Positions 51,005 to 59,744 of a stretch of 64,000 nt of DNA are shown here, piece by piece. This DNA is from Micromonospora trifolii (lineage in GTDB: Bacteria; Actinomycetota; Actinomycetes; Mycobacteriales; Micromonosporaceae): the NCBI RefSeq assembly GCF_022229005.1, contig NZ_JAKKFD010000024.1:1-64000 (forward strand), given 5' to 3'. Every line of letters starts with the position of its first letter. The first letter of the stretch is position 1. A model generated the notes under the pieces. It did no database searches and was not told the origin of the DNA. It worked only from the letters and a program-made list of their open reading frames with translations. The translations under genes and the position numbers were made by a program.

Positions 51005-52387
51005 TCACACGTTGGCGAGTCGACCGGCCCTCGGACGGCGGTAGACCACCCAGGTGACCGCGAAGCACAACGCGTACCAGCCGATGAAGGCCAGGTAGGC
51101 GGCGTCGGCATTGCCCGAGCTGAGGAACGACTGGCGGAACGCGATGTTGACCAGCACTCCGCCGAAGGCGCCGATCGCACCCGCGATACCGATCAACGCG
51201 CCGGTCATCCGCCGCGCCCAGCGCGCGGCGGCCTCCGGATCACGCTGACCGGTTGCCACCGCGTCCGCCGACCGGGCCCGGAAGATCGCCGGGATCATCT
51301 TGTACGTGGAGCCGTTGCCGACGCCGGAGAAGACGAAGAGGGCGAGGAACCCGGCGAGGTAGAGCCCGAACGAACGCTCCCGCGCCGCGTACAGCACCGT
51401 GCTCGCCCCGGCCGCCATCGCCACGAAGTTCCAGAAGGTCACCCGGGCCCCGCCCAACCGGTCGGCGAGGTGCCCGCCCAGCGGCCGGACCAGCGAGCCG
51501 ACCAGCGGACCCAGGAAGGTCAGCCAGGCGGCGTCGACAGGGGTGGGGAACCGCTCGGCGAACTGGAGCTGGAGCACCTGACCGAAGGCGAACCCGAAGC
51601 CGATGAACGAGCCGAAGGTGCCGATGTAGAGCAGCGACATCACCCAGGTGTGCGGGTCGCGGGCCGCCTCCCGCAACGCGCCGGGCTCGTTGCGCGCCCC
51701 GGGCACGGTGTCCAACCAGCGGGCCGCGGCCAGCGCGGCCAGCACGATCAGCGGCAGGTAGACCGCCGGCACCAACCGGGGGTACGCGGCGCCCGCCGTG
51801 GCGAGGACCGCCAGGCCGACCAACTGCACGGCGGGTACGCCCAGGTTGCCGCCACCGGCGTTGAGCCCGAGCGCCCGCCCCTTGAGGCGCTGCGGGTAGA
51901 ACAGGTTGATGTTCGCCATCGAGGAGGCGAAGTTGCCGCCGCCGACCCCGGTGAGGCAGGCGAGCACCATCAGGGTGGTGTAGGACACCCCCGGCTCCAG
52001 CAGCACGGTCATCGGCACCGCTGGCACCAGCAACAACAGCGCGCTGATGATCGTCCAGCGCCGCCCGCCGAAGCGGGCCACCGCCAGCGTGTACGGCAGC
52101 CGCAGCACCGCGCCCAGCGCGGCCGGCACGGCGGTGAGCAGGAACTTCCCGGCCGGATCGATGCCGTACGCGGGGCCGAGGAAGAGCACTGTGACCGACC
52201 AGAGACTCCACACCGAGAAGCCGACGTGCTCCGCGAAGATCGAGACCCAGAGGTTGCGTCGGGCGATCGGCGCGCCGGTGGCCTGCCAGAAGTCCGGGTC
52301 CTCGGGGCGCCAGTCGTGCAGCGGTTGCCGGCGACCGGCGACGGCAGGCGGCTCGGCGGTGACTACGGTGCTGGTGAGCGTGCTCAC
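51005..52387 (-). CDS. narK: nitrate/nitrite MFS transporter NarK
   Basis: A 460-residue protein with about 12 membrane helices of the NNP (nitrate/nitrite porter) family. Two family Gly-rich signatures are visible: GVGGGNFASSMANINLFYPQ and SGVGNGSTYKMIPAIF. The Arg needed for anion binding is probably in an early helix near VLRLPYT. It likely imports nitrate for the nas-nir operon at 56 kb, from which it is separated by about 3.7 kb of other genes. A GAGGAGGAG site precedes the start. GTGAC and GAAAC with five-base spacing at 52408-52422 lie just upstream, but GlnR spacing would be six. Confidence 0.92.
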   Translation of the reverse strand: MSTLTSTVVTAEPPAVAGRRQPLHDWRPEDPDFWQATGAPIARRNLWVSIFAEHVGFSVWSLWSVTVLFLGPAYGIDPAGKFLLTAVPAALGAVLRLPYTLAVARFGGRRWTIISALLLLVPAVPMTVLLEPGVSYTTLMVLACLTGVGGGNFASSMANINLFYPQRLKGRALGLNAGGGNLGVPAVQLVGLAVLATAGAAYPRLVPAVYLPLIVLAALAAARWLDTVPGARNEPGALREAARDPHTWVMSLLYIGTFGSFIGFGFAFGQVLQLQFAERFPTPVDAAWLTFLGPLVGSLVRPLGGHLADRLGGARVTFWNFVAMAAGASTVLYAARERSFGLYLAGFLALFVFSGVGNGSTYKMIPAIFRARSADAVATGQRDPEAAARWARRMTGALIGIAGAIGAFGGVLVNIAFRQSFLSSGNADAAYLAFIGWYALCFAVTWVVYRRPRAGRLANV

Positions 52388-52547
52388 GGCGGCTCCTCCT
52401 CGTCGATGTGACGAGGGGAAACGCTAGGAACGCCGGGTTACCTGGCAGTGCCCGTCGCGGGTCGGGCCGGAAACGGCTATCGCACCATGGGCCGGCGGCG
52501 ATGGTGAGCACGCCACCGGGGACGCGGGGCCAGATCCGCCGCCACGG

Positions 52548-52841
52548 TCAGAGCTGCTGGAGGATCCGCAGCGCGCGGCCGATCCGGAGCATGGTGTCGG
52601 TGTCGGCGACGTCCACGCACGAGGTGAACCACTTCTTCATGGGCGAGGAGATCCGGTCGGGCATCACCACGTACCGGCCCATCGACACGGCGAGCGGCGA
52701 GTCCCGCAGGAGTGACTCCTCGACCACCTCGACCACGATCACGATGGGCACGTCTGTGGAGTTGTAGACGTCCGAGCTGATCACGAGACCGAGGCGTTCC
52801 CGGGCGCCCTCGATGCGCCAGATCTCACCCCTACGCAGCAC
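52548..52841 (-). CDS. MazF/PemK-like toxin
   Basis: A 97-residue protein. Start LRRGEIWRIEGARERLGLVI and a VIVVEVVEESLLRD core match the MazF/PemK RNase fold (Arg and Thr/Ser near the active site). It probably cleaves mRNA when unneutralised. GTG start at 52841 overlaps the antitoxin stop by 11 bases, the usual toxin-after-antitoxin order. The C-terminus is helical (TDTMLRIGRALRILQQL). Confidence 0.8.
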   Translation of the reverse strand: MLRRGEIWRIEGARERLGLVISSDVYNSTDVPIVIVVEVVEESLLRDSPLAVSMGRYVVMPDRISSPMKKWFTSCVDVADTDTMLRIGRALRILQQL

Positions 52842-53088
52842 GCGGCCGTCCGCCGGAGAACAGGTCGTTGACCATGCCCACCTCGCGGGCGTCGGCGAGC
52901 GCGGCAGACTCCAGATCCAGGTTGGCGCGGCCCACGGCAGCGGCGTGGGCGGTGAAGACCTCGCGTAGCGCCTTCTCCCGGGCGGCCTGGTCCATCCACG
53001 CGGAGAGCGACAGCCCTTCGCGCTTGGCGAACCGCCGCGCCTCCTCGATCGTCTCGTCCGTGAACGAGAGAGTCACCTTGGCAGTCAT
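52831..53088 (-). CDS. MazE-like antitoxin
   Basis: An 85-residue protein. The N-terminal half (KVTLSFTDETIEEARRFAKR, then GLSLSAWMDQAA) has a ribbon-helix-helix look and should bind DNA; the C-terminal half is acidic and would wrap the toxin. It precedes the MazF-like gene with an 11-base overlap. ATG at 53088 is chosen; the frame begins earlier at 53118. Confidence 0.8.
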   Translation of the reverse strand: MTAKVTLSFTDETIEEARRFAKREGLSLSAWMDQAAREKALREVFTAHAAAVGRANLDLESAALADAREVGMVNDLFSGGRPRAA

Positions 53089-53178
53089 GCCGAGCAGATT
53101 ACCCACCGGTGTGACCAACAGTCATCCCTGCACTTGCCCCCCTCGCACCGGGACGGCGAAACGCACATTCCGCCGGTT

Positions 53179-53874
53179 CTACCCGGCCCGGCCGCCGAAC
53201 ACCGCGAAGCGCCATTCCTTGAAGTAGCAGTCGACGTCGACCAGGCCGGCCTCGGCGAGCCACCGGCACTGGTCGGCCACCGTCGCCGGGCGGTCGTGGC
53301 GCATCCGCTCCTGGGAAGCCGCGATCTCGTCGGGGGACGCACCCAGCTCGGTGATCCGCTCCAGCCACACCTCGTCGTAGCGCCGATCCAGTTCCGGGGT
53401 CGGGCCGGCGACCTGCTCGGCGTTGACGAACACCCCGCCCGGCGCCAGCGCGGCGGCGGCCCGCCGGTAGAGCGCGCGCTTGCCGGCGTCGTCCAGGTGG
53501 TGGATGGCCAGCGCGCTGACCACCGCGTCGTACCGGCCGGGCGGCAGCTCCTCGGCCAGGTCGGCGTGGACCGTGCGGTGTGGCACGGACCGCGCGTCCA
53601 ACTGGTCGGTGGCGCGGGCGAGCATCGCCGGCGCTCCGTCCACCAGGGTCAGCCGGACTCCGGGCACCGCGGCGGACAGCAGCAGGGAGAGCAGGCCGGT
53701 GCCCGCGCCCAGATCCAACACCTCGGGGGTACGCCCGGCAGCGAGCGCGGCGCGCAGCGGCGGCGCTGCCACCTGGACGGCGGTGCCGTAGAAGGCGTCG
53801 AAGCACGGGATCAGCCGCCTGCGGGCCTCGTCGTACGTGCCGGCCAATGCGTCGAAGACGTCCGTCACGCTCAT
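53179..53874 (-). CDS. class I SAM methyltransferase
   Basis: A 231-residue methyltransferase of the small-molecule type. Motif I is VLDLGAGTGLLSLLLSAAVP, the acidic loop is LTLVDGAPAM, and motif IV is YDAVVSALAIHHLDD. The last 45 residues (WLAEAGLVDVDCYFKEWRFAVFGG) are typical of ubiquinone/menaquinone-type relatives. ATG at 53874 is chosen over 53910. The substrate is unknown; it stands apart from neighbours. Confidence 0.85.
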   Translation of the reverse strand: MSVTDVFDALAGTYDEARRRLIPCFDAFYGTAVQVAAPPLRAALAAGRTPEVLDLGAGTGLLSLLLSAAVPGVRLTLVDGAPAMLARATDQLDARSVPHRTVHADLAEELPPGRYDAVVSALAIHHLDDAGKRALYRRAAAALAPGGVFVNAEQVAGPTPELDRRYDEVWLERITELGASPDEIAASQERMRHDRPATVADQCRWLAEAGLVDVDCYFKEWRFAVFGGRAG

Positions 53875-53946
53875 CGAGGACTCCCAACCATTGAGACAGT
53901 TTTCCCACATTATAGGCCGATGAACGCCGTTGATGTCGTCAGCGAT

Positions 53947-54081
53947 TCAGCTCCAAAGGGTCCGGCTTGCACCTGCCATCGCAGCGAACAGCGCATTCCA
54001 CCCGGCGGCCGTCGCGAACGGTGCCGTGCGGTCGATCTGACCACGCTTGCGCTGCCCGGCGGGTGGTTGATCCCGGACATA
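53947..54081 (-). pseudogene. possible decayed DUF397 remnant
   Basis: One minus-strand frame reads SYVRDQPPAG and, after a break in similarity, FATAAGWNALFAAMAGA. This is reminiscent of the DUF397 pattern VRDSKDPAG and AWRAFVGMAKA seen in the intact neighbour at 54143. There is no start codon of its own and a hairpin lies just upstream. It could be chance. Confidence 0.25.
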
Positions 54082-54083
54082 CG

Positions 54084-54128
54084 AAAGCCCCCCGGCGCTC
54101 TCCTTGGGTCTTAGGAGCCGGGGGGCCT
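54084..54128 (-). terminator. hairpin after DUF397/XRE operon
   Basis: GCCCCCCGG (54087-54095) pairs with CCGGGGGGC (54118-54126), with GCTC/GAGC type bases extending the stem inward. On the minus strand the stem is followed by TTTCG. It lies 15 bases beyond the DUF397 gene. Confidence 0.75.
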
Positions 54129-54142
54129 GCGGGTCGCGCTGG

Positions 54143-54340
54143 TCAGGCCGGGTCGTGCGCCTTCGCCATACCGACGAACGCCCGCCAGGCCGCTGCCCCG
54201 AAGACCAACGCCGCCCCTGCCGGGTCCTTCGAGTCCCGCACGCCGACGATGCCAGGCAGGTTGTCCGCAACCTCGACGCAGTCACCGCCATTGCCGCTGC
54301 TGCGGGTGCTCTTACGCCACTGCGCGCCGGTCAGTTCCAT
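54143..54340 (-). CDS. DUF397 small protein
   Basis: A 65-residue protein with the DUF397 pattern: QWRKSTRSSGNGGDCVEVAD, then VGVRDSKDPAGAAL and AWRAFVGMAKAHD. DUF397 proteins (BldB-related) are paired with DUF5753 XRE regulators in actinomycetes, where they can affect development or act in toxin-antitoxin-like modules. Its ATG at 54340 overlaps the upstream XRE stop by ten bases, indicating coupled translation. Confidence 0.88.
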   Translation of the reverse strand: MELTGAQWRKSTRSSGNGGDCVEVADNLPGIVGVRDSKDPAGAALVFGAAAWRAFVGMAKAHDPA

Positions 54341-55098
54341 GTCTTCGCCATCTCCGTAAGTAGATCGACGGATTGCCAGTGGGACAGCGCCTCGCCGCGT
54401 ACGTTCTCCCACGCGGCCAGCATCGCCGCTATGTCCTCGGCACCGGTAAGGACTTGTCCCTGAAGCTGATTGTCGAGATAGCCGGCAATTCGATGCTCGG
54501 GGCCCACTGCGATCACGAAGGGACCGTTCAGGCCAGCGTACGCGCCGACGGTTGAGGGGACGATGTGCACGCGGACGTGCGGAGCCGCGCACGCGGTGAT
54601 GAGGGCCTGCACCTGCTCACGCATGGTGGCTCGTCCGCCGACTGGCCGCCGCAGCACAGCTTCGTCAACAACGGCGGTGAAGTGTGGCGGGTCTTCACGG
54701 GTCAGGATGCTTTGCCGGGCCAGTCGTGAGGCCAGGTGCCGCTCGACGTCGCTGCGGGCGATGACGTCAGCTCCGGCGAGCACGGCTCGAGCGTATGCCT
54801 CGGTCTGGAGCAGACCGGGGAGGACGGTCGACTGAAACGACCGCAGCGAGATCGCCTCGCGCTCGATCTCTTGCCATGGTCGGAACCAAATTGGCTCACG
54901 GCGTCTTGAAGTGTCCGGCCAGATGTCCCCTATGGGCCGTCGGAGCGCGCTCGCCGCCGCCTCCCGGTGTCGGGGATGGGGAATGTGGTCGTGGTTCAGC
55001 CACCGCGCGACCGTCTTGCGATCAACCCCGACCATCCCTGCCAGGGATTCGATCGAGTGCCCGGTCTCGGCTAGCGCGGCCCGTAGCGCATCGTTCAC
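54331..55098 (-). CDS. XRE regulator with DUF5753 (Scr1/WhiJ-like)
   Basis: A 255-residue protein. Residues about 5-60 form an XRE helix-turn-helix (HSIESLAGMVGVDRKTVARW). The remaining 180 residues are DUF5753: FQSTVLPGLLQTEAYARAVL, RQSILTREDPPHFTAVVDEA and RVHIVPSTVGAYAGLNGPF are typical. It is paired with the DUF397 gene. GTG at 55098 has GGGGGG five bases upstream; ATG at 55110 or 55137 would give longer forms. Targets unknown. Confidence 0.85.
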   Translation of the reverse strand: MNDALRAALAETGHSIESLAGMVGVDRKTVARWLNHDHIPHPRHREAAASALRRPIGDIWPDTSRRREPIWFRPWQEIEREAISLRSFQSTVLPGLLQTEAYARAVLAGADVIARSDVERHLASRLARQSILTREDPPHFTAVVDEAVLRRPVGGRATMREQVQALITACAAPHVRVHIVPSTVGAYAGLNGPFVIAVGPEHRIAGYLDNQLQGQVLTGAEDIAAMLAAWENVRGEALSHWQSVDLLTEMAKTWN

Positions 55099-55255
55099 GA
55101 GTCCCCCCATCGGATGCGCGGAATGTCTTGCGACCATATCGCTACGGGCTGTTTTTGTCTCATCACCGCCCGCAAGGTGGGCTCAGACGGCGCGGCCGGT
55201 AGGTACCACCGAACCCCGGCGGACGCGTTCGTACCGGGGCCGCCTTCGACCTGCC

Positions 55256-55306
55256 GAGATCTTGGACAGTTTCCGTTACGTCAGAACGGAAACTGTCCAA
55301 GATCTC
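55256..55306. repeat. long palindrome, family A copy 3
   Basis: Perfect 22-base arms (55256-55277 and 55285-55306), GAGATCTTGGACA then GTTTCCGTT, around a 7-base loop. It sits between the divergent XRE gene and the small gene at 55365, so it cannot be a terminator of an upstream plus-strand gene. It is nearly identical to copy 2 at 16895. Confidence 0.85.
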
Positions 55307-55364
55307 CACGGGCGAGCGCTGACGGGGTGGCCCCTTCCCAAGTGACGACCAGGGGAGAGCCACC

Positions 55365-55697
55365 GTGCCGGACGAGCCGACCGATCGGACACCCAAGCCG
55401 AAGCCCACACCGCGGAAGCCGCACACGGGTGAGGTCTTGCACTTGACCCGCGCCGCGAGTGTGCAGTTCCTGCGCCCGATCTTCGTCCGTGTGATTCGGG
55501 TTCTCGACTGGCCGACGTACGACGGGTGGCTGTGGATCGACGGCTACGAGCTGGCCGCGAACAGCGACGCGGTCGCCCGCCGGTCTCTGTTCGTGATGCC
55601 GGCGGGCCTGATCTGGCCGGACCCGCCCGCCCCGGCGGCCCGTCATCGTCCGACCACCCGCACGCCCGTCAAGCGGGGTTCGGTGAGGGTCGGATGA
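55365..55697 (+). CDS. small conserved hypothetical protein
   Basis: A 110-residue basic protein: a Lys/Pro-rich start (PKPKPTPRKPHTG), a core VLHLTRAASVQFLRPIFVRV and YDGWLWIDGYELA, then a Pro/Arg tail. The GYELA and WLWIDGY features suggest a compact beta-strand domain. It appears next to XRE/DUF397 genes, as I recall for related actinomycetes. GTG start at 55365 follows AGGGGAGAG. Function unknown. Confidence 0.65.
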   Translation: MPDEPTDRTPKPKPTPRKPHTGEVLHLTRAASVQFLRPIFVRVIRVLDWPTYDGWLWIDGYELAANSDAVARRSLFVMPAGLIWPDPPAPAARHRPTTRTPVKRGSVRVG

Positions 55698-55987
55698 CCC
55701 GCCGCCCTCGTCCGCACCATCCGATGCGCCCGGCGTGGCTCTGCCGTAACTGCGCTGCTCCCTGGCCATGTACGCCGGCTCAACTTCACCTCTCGACCGA
55801 GTTCTACGGCCATTCGATCGCCCTGGCGTTCTATTTGGCAGCGCACATGCAAGACGCGGTTGACGACCTGTACTCCCTGGGCGTTCGCCCTGACCCGCGA
55901 GCACTTCACGCCCGGTTCCTGGGCTGGTTGTCCCTCACCCGCCGACCACACCGCGCCGACCTGCGCCGACCGCCCCCCGCGAGATGA
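55694..55987 (+). CDS. small conserved protein with Cys motif
   Basis: A 97-residue protein. WLCRNCAAPWPCTPAQL near the N-terminus gives a CX2CX5C pattern that could bind zinc, followed by LSTEFYGHSIALAFYLAAHM and a DPRALHARFLGWL helix. Homologues are sometimes labelled flavin reductase, for which I see no support. ATGA overlap with the preceding gene marks a two-gene operon divergent from the XRE module. Function unknown. Confidence 0.65.
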   Translation: MTRRPRPHHPMRPAWLCRNCAAPWPCTPAQLHLSTEFYGHSIALAFYLAAHMQDAVDDLYSLGVRPDPRALHARFLGWLSLTRRPHRADLRRPPPAR

Positions 55988-56024
55988 CGGCCGCGCTGGT
56001 CGAGCGTCCTCCCATGCGGCCGCC

Positions 56025-56087
56025 GTCACCCACCCGTCACACCCGCTGCTCCTGTGCGGTGTGAGCCCCACTTGACAGGACCGAAAC
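56025..56087 (+). promoter_or_regulatory. candidate GlnR boxes before the nas-nir operon
   Basis: GTCAC at 56025-56029 and 56036-56040 are separated by six bases, and TTGAC (56072-56076) is followed after six bases by GAAAC (56083-56087). GlnR, the actinobacterial nitrogen regulator, is known to recognise GTnAC-n6-GAAAC. The second pair has one mismatch. The position, 47 bases before the operon start, fits activation. Confidence 0.55.
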
Positions 56088-56133
56088 AGAAGGGACCCGG
56101 ACCGGAAACCGCCCGGCGGCACGCTTTCCCGAC

Positions 56134-58308
56134 ATGACAGACGGTGCACGGTCGGCAACTCCGCCGGGGCTGACGCCCCGGGAAGTGGCGACGCACTGCC
56201 CGTACTGCGCACTGCAGTGCGGGATGACGCTGCGCGCGGACGACGCCGGGGTGACGGTCCACCCCCGCCAGTTCCCCACCAACCGGGGCGGGCTCTGCCA
56301 GAAGGGTTGGACCGCCGCCGAACTGCTCGACCACCCGGAGCGGCTGACCACCCCGCTGGTGCGCGACCCGGCCACCGGCGAACTGCACCCGGCGAGCTGG
56401 GACACCGCGCTCGACCGGGTGGTCGCCGGCATCCGCGCCGTCCAGGACGACGCCGGCCGGGACGCGGTCGCCGTCTTCGGCGGTGGTGGCCTGACCAACG
56501 AGAAGGCGTACGCGTTGGGGAAGTTCGCCCGGATCGGGCTGCGCACCCGGCACATCGACTACAACGGACGGTTCTGCATGTCCTCGGCGGCAGCCGCCGG
56601 GATGCGCGCCTTCGGCATCGACCGCGGGTTGCCGTTCCCCCTCGCCGACCTGGGCCGGGCCGACACCCTGCTGCTGGTCGGAGCGAACCCGGCGGAGACC
56701 ATGCCGCCGCTGGTGCGCTGGCTGACCGAGCAGCGCCGCAACGGCGGAAAACTGATCGTCATCGACCCCCGGGTCACCGCCACCGCCCGCCAGGCCGACC
56801 TGCACCTGCAACCGCTGCCCGGCACCGACCTCGCGGTGGCCAACGCGCTGCTGCACATCGCCCTCACCGAGGGTTGGGTCGACCGAGCCTACGTGGCCGA
56901 CCGCACCACCGGATTCGACGCGGTCCGCCGAGGCGTCGCCGCCTGGTGGCCGGCCCGCGCGGAACAGCTCTCCGGGGTGCCGGTGGCCGACCTGGAGGCG
57001 ACCGCCCGAGCGCTGGGCACCGGCGGTCGCGTGATCATCCTGACCGCGCGCGGCGCCGAGCAGCACGCCAAGGGGGTGGACACCGTCACCGCGTACGTCA
57101 ATCTCGCCCTCGCCCTCGGTCTGCCCGGCCGCGACGGTTCGGGGTACGGCTGCCTCACCGGCCAGGGCAACGGCCAGGGCGGGCGGGAGCACGGGCAGAA
57201 GGCCGATCAGCTCCCCGGCTACCGGCGGATCGACGACCCGGCGGCCCGGGAGCACGTGGCCGGGGTCTGGGGCGTGCCGGCCGATGAACTGCCCGGCCCT
57301 GGAGTACCCGCCTACCAGCTGCTCGACTCGCTCGGCACGCTGGGTGGCCCGCGCGCGTTGCTGGTGTTCGGGTCGAACCCGGTGGTCTCGGCACCCCGGG
57401 CGGCCCGGATCGAGGGCCGGCTGCGCGACCTCGACCTGCTGGTCGTCGCGGACCTCCTGCTCTCCGAGACGGCCGCGCTGGCGGACGTGGTGCTGCCCAC
57501 CGCGCAGTGGGCCGAGGAGGACGGCACCATGACCAACCTGGAGGGTCGGGTGCTGCGTCGGCGCGCGCTACGGCCGCCCCCGCCGGGCGTCCGGACCGAC
57601 CTCGCCATCATCTCCGACCTGGCGGCGCGACTGGCCGACACCGAGTCGACGGACGTCGACCCGGCCGACGCCAACCCGGCCAGGGTGCGACCGGCCGCCG
57701 TCGCGGCGGCTCGGTTCCCGGCCGACCCGGCTGTCGTCTTCGCCGAGCTGCGCCGCGCCTCCGCCGGTGGGGCCGCCGACTACGCAGGCATCAGCTGGGA
57801 CCGGATCGACGCCGACGACGGGGTCTACTGGCCCTGCCCGAGCGAGGACGGGCCGGACACGCCCCGACTGTTCGCCGAGCGGTTCGCCACCCCGGACGGC
57901 CGGGCCCGCTTCCACCCCGTCGACCATCGGCCGGCCGCCGAGGAGGTCTGCGCCACGTACCCGTTGCACTTCACCACAGGTCGGGTGCTGGCGCAGTACC
58001 AGTCGGGCACCCAGACCCGACGGGTCGCCGCGCTGCGCCGCGCCGCCCCGGAGGCGTTCGTCGAGCTGCACCCCGACCTGGCCGCCCGGTTGGGCATCGA
58101 CGACGGTGACCCGGTGCGGGTCACCTCGCGCCGGGGTGAATTGCGTGCGCCAGCCCGGCTGAGCACCGGGATCCGACCCGACACCGTCTTCGCCCCGTTC
58201 CACTACGCGGGGGCGGGACGTGCCAACTCGGTCACCAACGACGCGGTGGACCCGATCTCCGGGATGCCCGAGTTCAAGATCTGCGCGGTCCGAGTGGAGA
58301 AGGCATGA
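56134..58308 (+). CDS. nasC: assimilatory nitrate reductase, catalytic subunit
   Basis: A 724-residue molybdopterin oxidoreductase reducing nitrate to nitrite. The N-terminal [4Fe-4S] motif is CPYCALQCGMTL with the last Cys in GGLCQKGW. Molybdopterin-binding blocks include GGGGLTNEKAYALGKFAR, then LLVGANPAETMPPLV and GQGNGQGGREHGQKADQLPG. The C-terminal molybdopterin-dinucleotide domain (about 600-724) has LHFTTGRVLAQYQSGTQTR. No signal peptide, so cytoplasmic and assimilatory. It heads the operon nasC-reductase-nirB-nirD-nnaR. Candidate GlnR boxes lie in the promoter. Its stop overlaps the next ATG by four bases. Confidence 0.93.
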   Translation: MTDGARSATPPGLTPREVATHCPYCALQCGMTLRADDAGVTVHPRQFPTNRGGLCQKGWTAAELLDHPERLTTPLVRDPATGELHPASWDTALDRVVAGIRAVQDDAGRDAVAVFGGGGLTNEKAYALGKFARIGLRTRHIDYNGRFCMSSAAAAGMRAFGIDRGLPFPLADLGRADTLLLVGANPAETMPPLVRWLTEQRRNGGKLIVIDPRVTATARQADLHLQPLPGTDLAVANALLHIALTEGWVDRAYVADRTTGFDAVRRGVAAWWPARAEQLSGVPVADLEATARALGTGGRVIILTARGAEQHAKGVDTVTAYVNLALALGLPGRDGSGYGCLTGQGNGQGGREHGQKADQLPGYRRIDDPAAREHVAGVWGVPADELPGPGVPAYQLLDSLGTLGGPRALLVFGSNPVVSAPRAARIEGRLRDLDLLVVADLLLSETAALADVVLPTAQWAEEDGTMTNLEGRVLRRRALRPPPPGVRTDLAIISDLAARLADTESTDVDPADANPARVRPAAVAAARFPADPAVVFAELRRASAGGAADYAGISWDRIDADDGVYWPCPSEDGPDTPRLFAERFATPDGRARFHPVDHRPAAEEVCATYPLHFTTGRVLAQYQSGTQTRRVAALRRAAPEAFVELHPDLAARLGIDDGDPVRVTSRRGELRAPARLSTGIRPDTVFAPFHYAGAGRANSVTNDAVDPISGMPEFKICAVRVEKA

Positions 58309-59744
58309 CCGCCCGGGTGGTCATCGTCGGCAACGGGATGGCGGGCGCGCGCCTCGCCGGTGAGCTGCACGCCCGGGAGGGAGACCGAAAGGTCACAGTG
58401 CTCGGGGCCGAGCCGCACCGCGCGTACAACCGGATCCTGCTCTCCACTTTGCTGGCCGGCCGGATCGACGAGCCGGACGTGGAGCTGACCGAAGCCGCCG
58501 GGCACGGCGTCGACCTGCGCAGCGGCGTACCGGTGACAGCTGTCGACAGGTCTGCCCGGGAGGTCCGCACCCACGACGGCGAACGAATCGGGTACGACCA
58601 CCTGGTGCTCGCCACCGGCGCCCGTGCGGTGGTGCCGCCACTGCCCGGCCTCGACCCGGCGAACCTGCCGGATCGGGTGGTCCCCTTCCGGACCCTCGAC
58701 GACTGCCGGCGGATCCTCGCCGCGGCGGACGGCGCCCGCAGCGCGCTGGTGCTCGGCGGCGGGCTGCTCGGTCTGGAGGCCGCCCGAGGGCTGGCCACCA
58801 GAGGGCTGGCCACCACCGTGGTGCACCCGAGAGAGCACCTGATGGAACGGCAACTGGACCCGACCGCCGGCGCGGTGCTCGCCGGCACGCTCGCCGGCTT
58901 CGGCGTCACAGTCCAACTCGGGGTGTCGGCGACCGGCGTGGCCGCGGACGCCAGCGGTGTCCGCCTCGACCTTGCCGACGGTCGATCGCTCAGCGCCGAC
59001 CTGCTGGTCCTCTCCTGCGGCGTACGCCCGGACACCGCCCTCGCACAGGCCGCCGGCCTGACAGTGCGGCGTGGCGTGGTGGTGGACGACCGGCTGCGCA
59101 CCAGCGACCGGTCCATCTCGGCGATCGGCGACTGCGCCGAGCACGACGGTGTGCTCACCGGGCTGGTCGCGCCCGCCTGGGCCCAGGCCCAGGTGCTCGC
59201 GGACGTGCTGACCGGGACGGACCCACTGGCCCGGTACCGGCCCCGGCCGGTGGTGACCCGGCTGAAGGCCGCCGGGATCGACCTGGCGTCGATGGGTGAC
59301 GCGGCCAGTGGCGGGCCGGGCGAGGAGTTGACCTTCGCCGATCCGACCCGGGGCACCTACGCCCGTTTGCGGATCCGGGACGAGCGGCTGATCGGCGCCA
59401 TCCTGCTCGGCGACAACCCGGCGGTCGGCACGGTGATCCAACTCTTCGACCGTGGTCAGCCGGTGCCGAGCGACCGCCGGGCGCTGCTGCTCGGCCGGGC
59501 ACTCGGCGCGGCCGGCGCGACCCCGGCCGCCTCGCCGGCGCTGATGCCGGACGCGGCCACTGTCTGCCAGTGCAACACGGTGAGCAAGGGCGCACTCGTC
59601 AGAAGCTGGCGCTCCGGCGCCCGGACTGTCGATGCGGTGGTGGCCGCGACCCGGGCCGGCACCGGATGCGGCGGATGCCGGGACGCGGTGAGCGGCATCG
59701 TCGACTGGCTGAGCCAGGCGGAATCGGTGGAGGTGACGCGATGA
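58305..59744 (+). CDS. FAD/NAD(P)H oxidoreductase with BFD-like [2Fe-2S] domain (NasB-type)
   Basis: A 479-residue flavoprotein. The Rossmann motif is VVIVGNGMAGARLAGELHAR; the second dinucleotide motif is LVLGGGLLGLEAARGLATRG; SAIGDCAEHDG is the FAD Asp segment. The last 65 residues are a BFD-like iron-sulfur domain with four Cys (VCQCNTVSKG and GCGGCRDAV). It closely resembles the N-terminal part of NirB and probably feeds electrons from NAD(P)H to the nitrate reductase. Overlaps of four bases at both ends show tight coupling. Confidence 0.88.
   Translation: MTARVVIVGNGMAGARLAGELHAREGDRKVTVLGAEPHRAYNRILLSTLLAGRIDEPDVELTEAAGHGVDLRSGVPVTAVDRSAREVRTHDGERIGYDHLVLATGARAVVPPLPGLDPANLPDRVVPFRTLDDCRRILAAADGARSALVLGGGLLGLEAARGLATRGLATTVVHPREHLMERQLDPTAGAVLAGTLAGFGVTVQLGVSATGVAADASGVRLDLADGRSLSADLLVLSCGVRPDTALAQAAGLTVRRGVVVDDRLRTSDRSISAIGDCAEHDGVLTGLVAPAWAQAQVLADVLTGTDPLARYRPRPVVTRLKAAGIDLASMGDAASGGPGEELTFADPTRGTYARLRIRDERLIGAILLGDNPAVGTVIQLFDRGQPVPSDRRALLLGRALGAAGATPAASPALMPDAATVCQCNTVSKGALVRSWRSGARTVDAVVAATRAGTGCGGCRDAVSGIVDWLSQAESVEVTR

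Noticed and set aside
52408..52422. A GlnR site before narK
   Set aside because: GTGAC and GAAAC half-sites are present but their spacing is five, not six, and they lie very close to the start codon.
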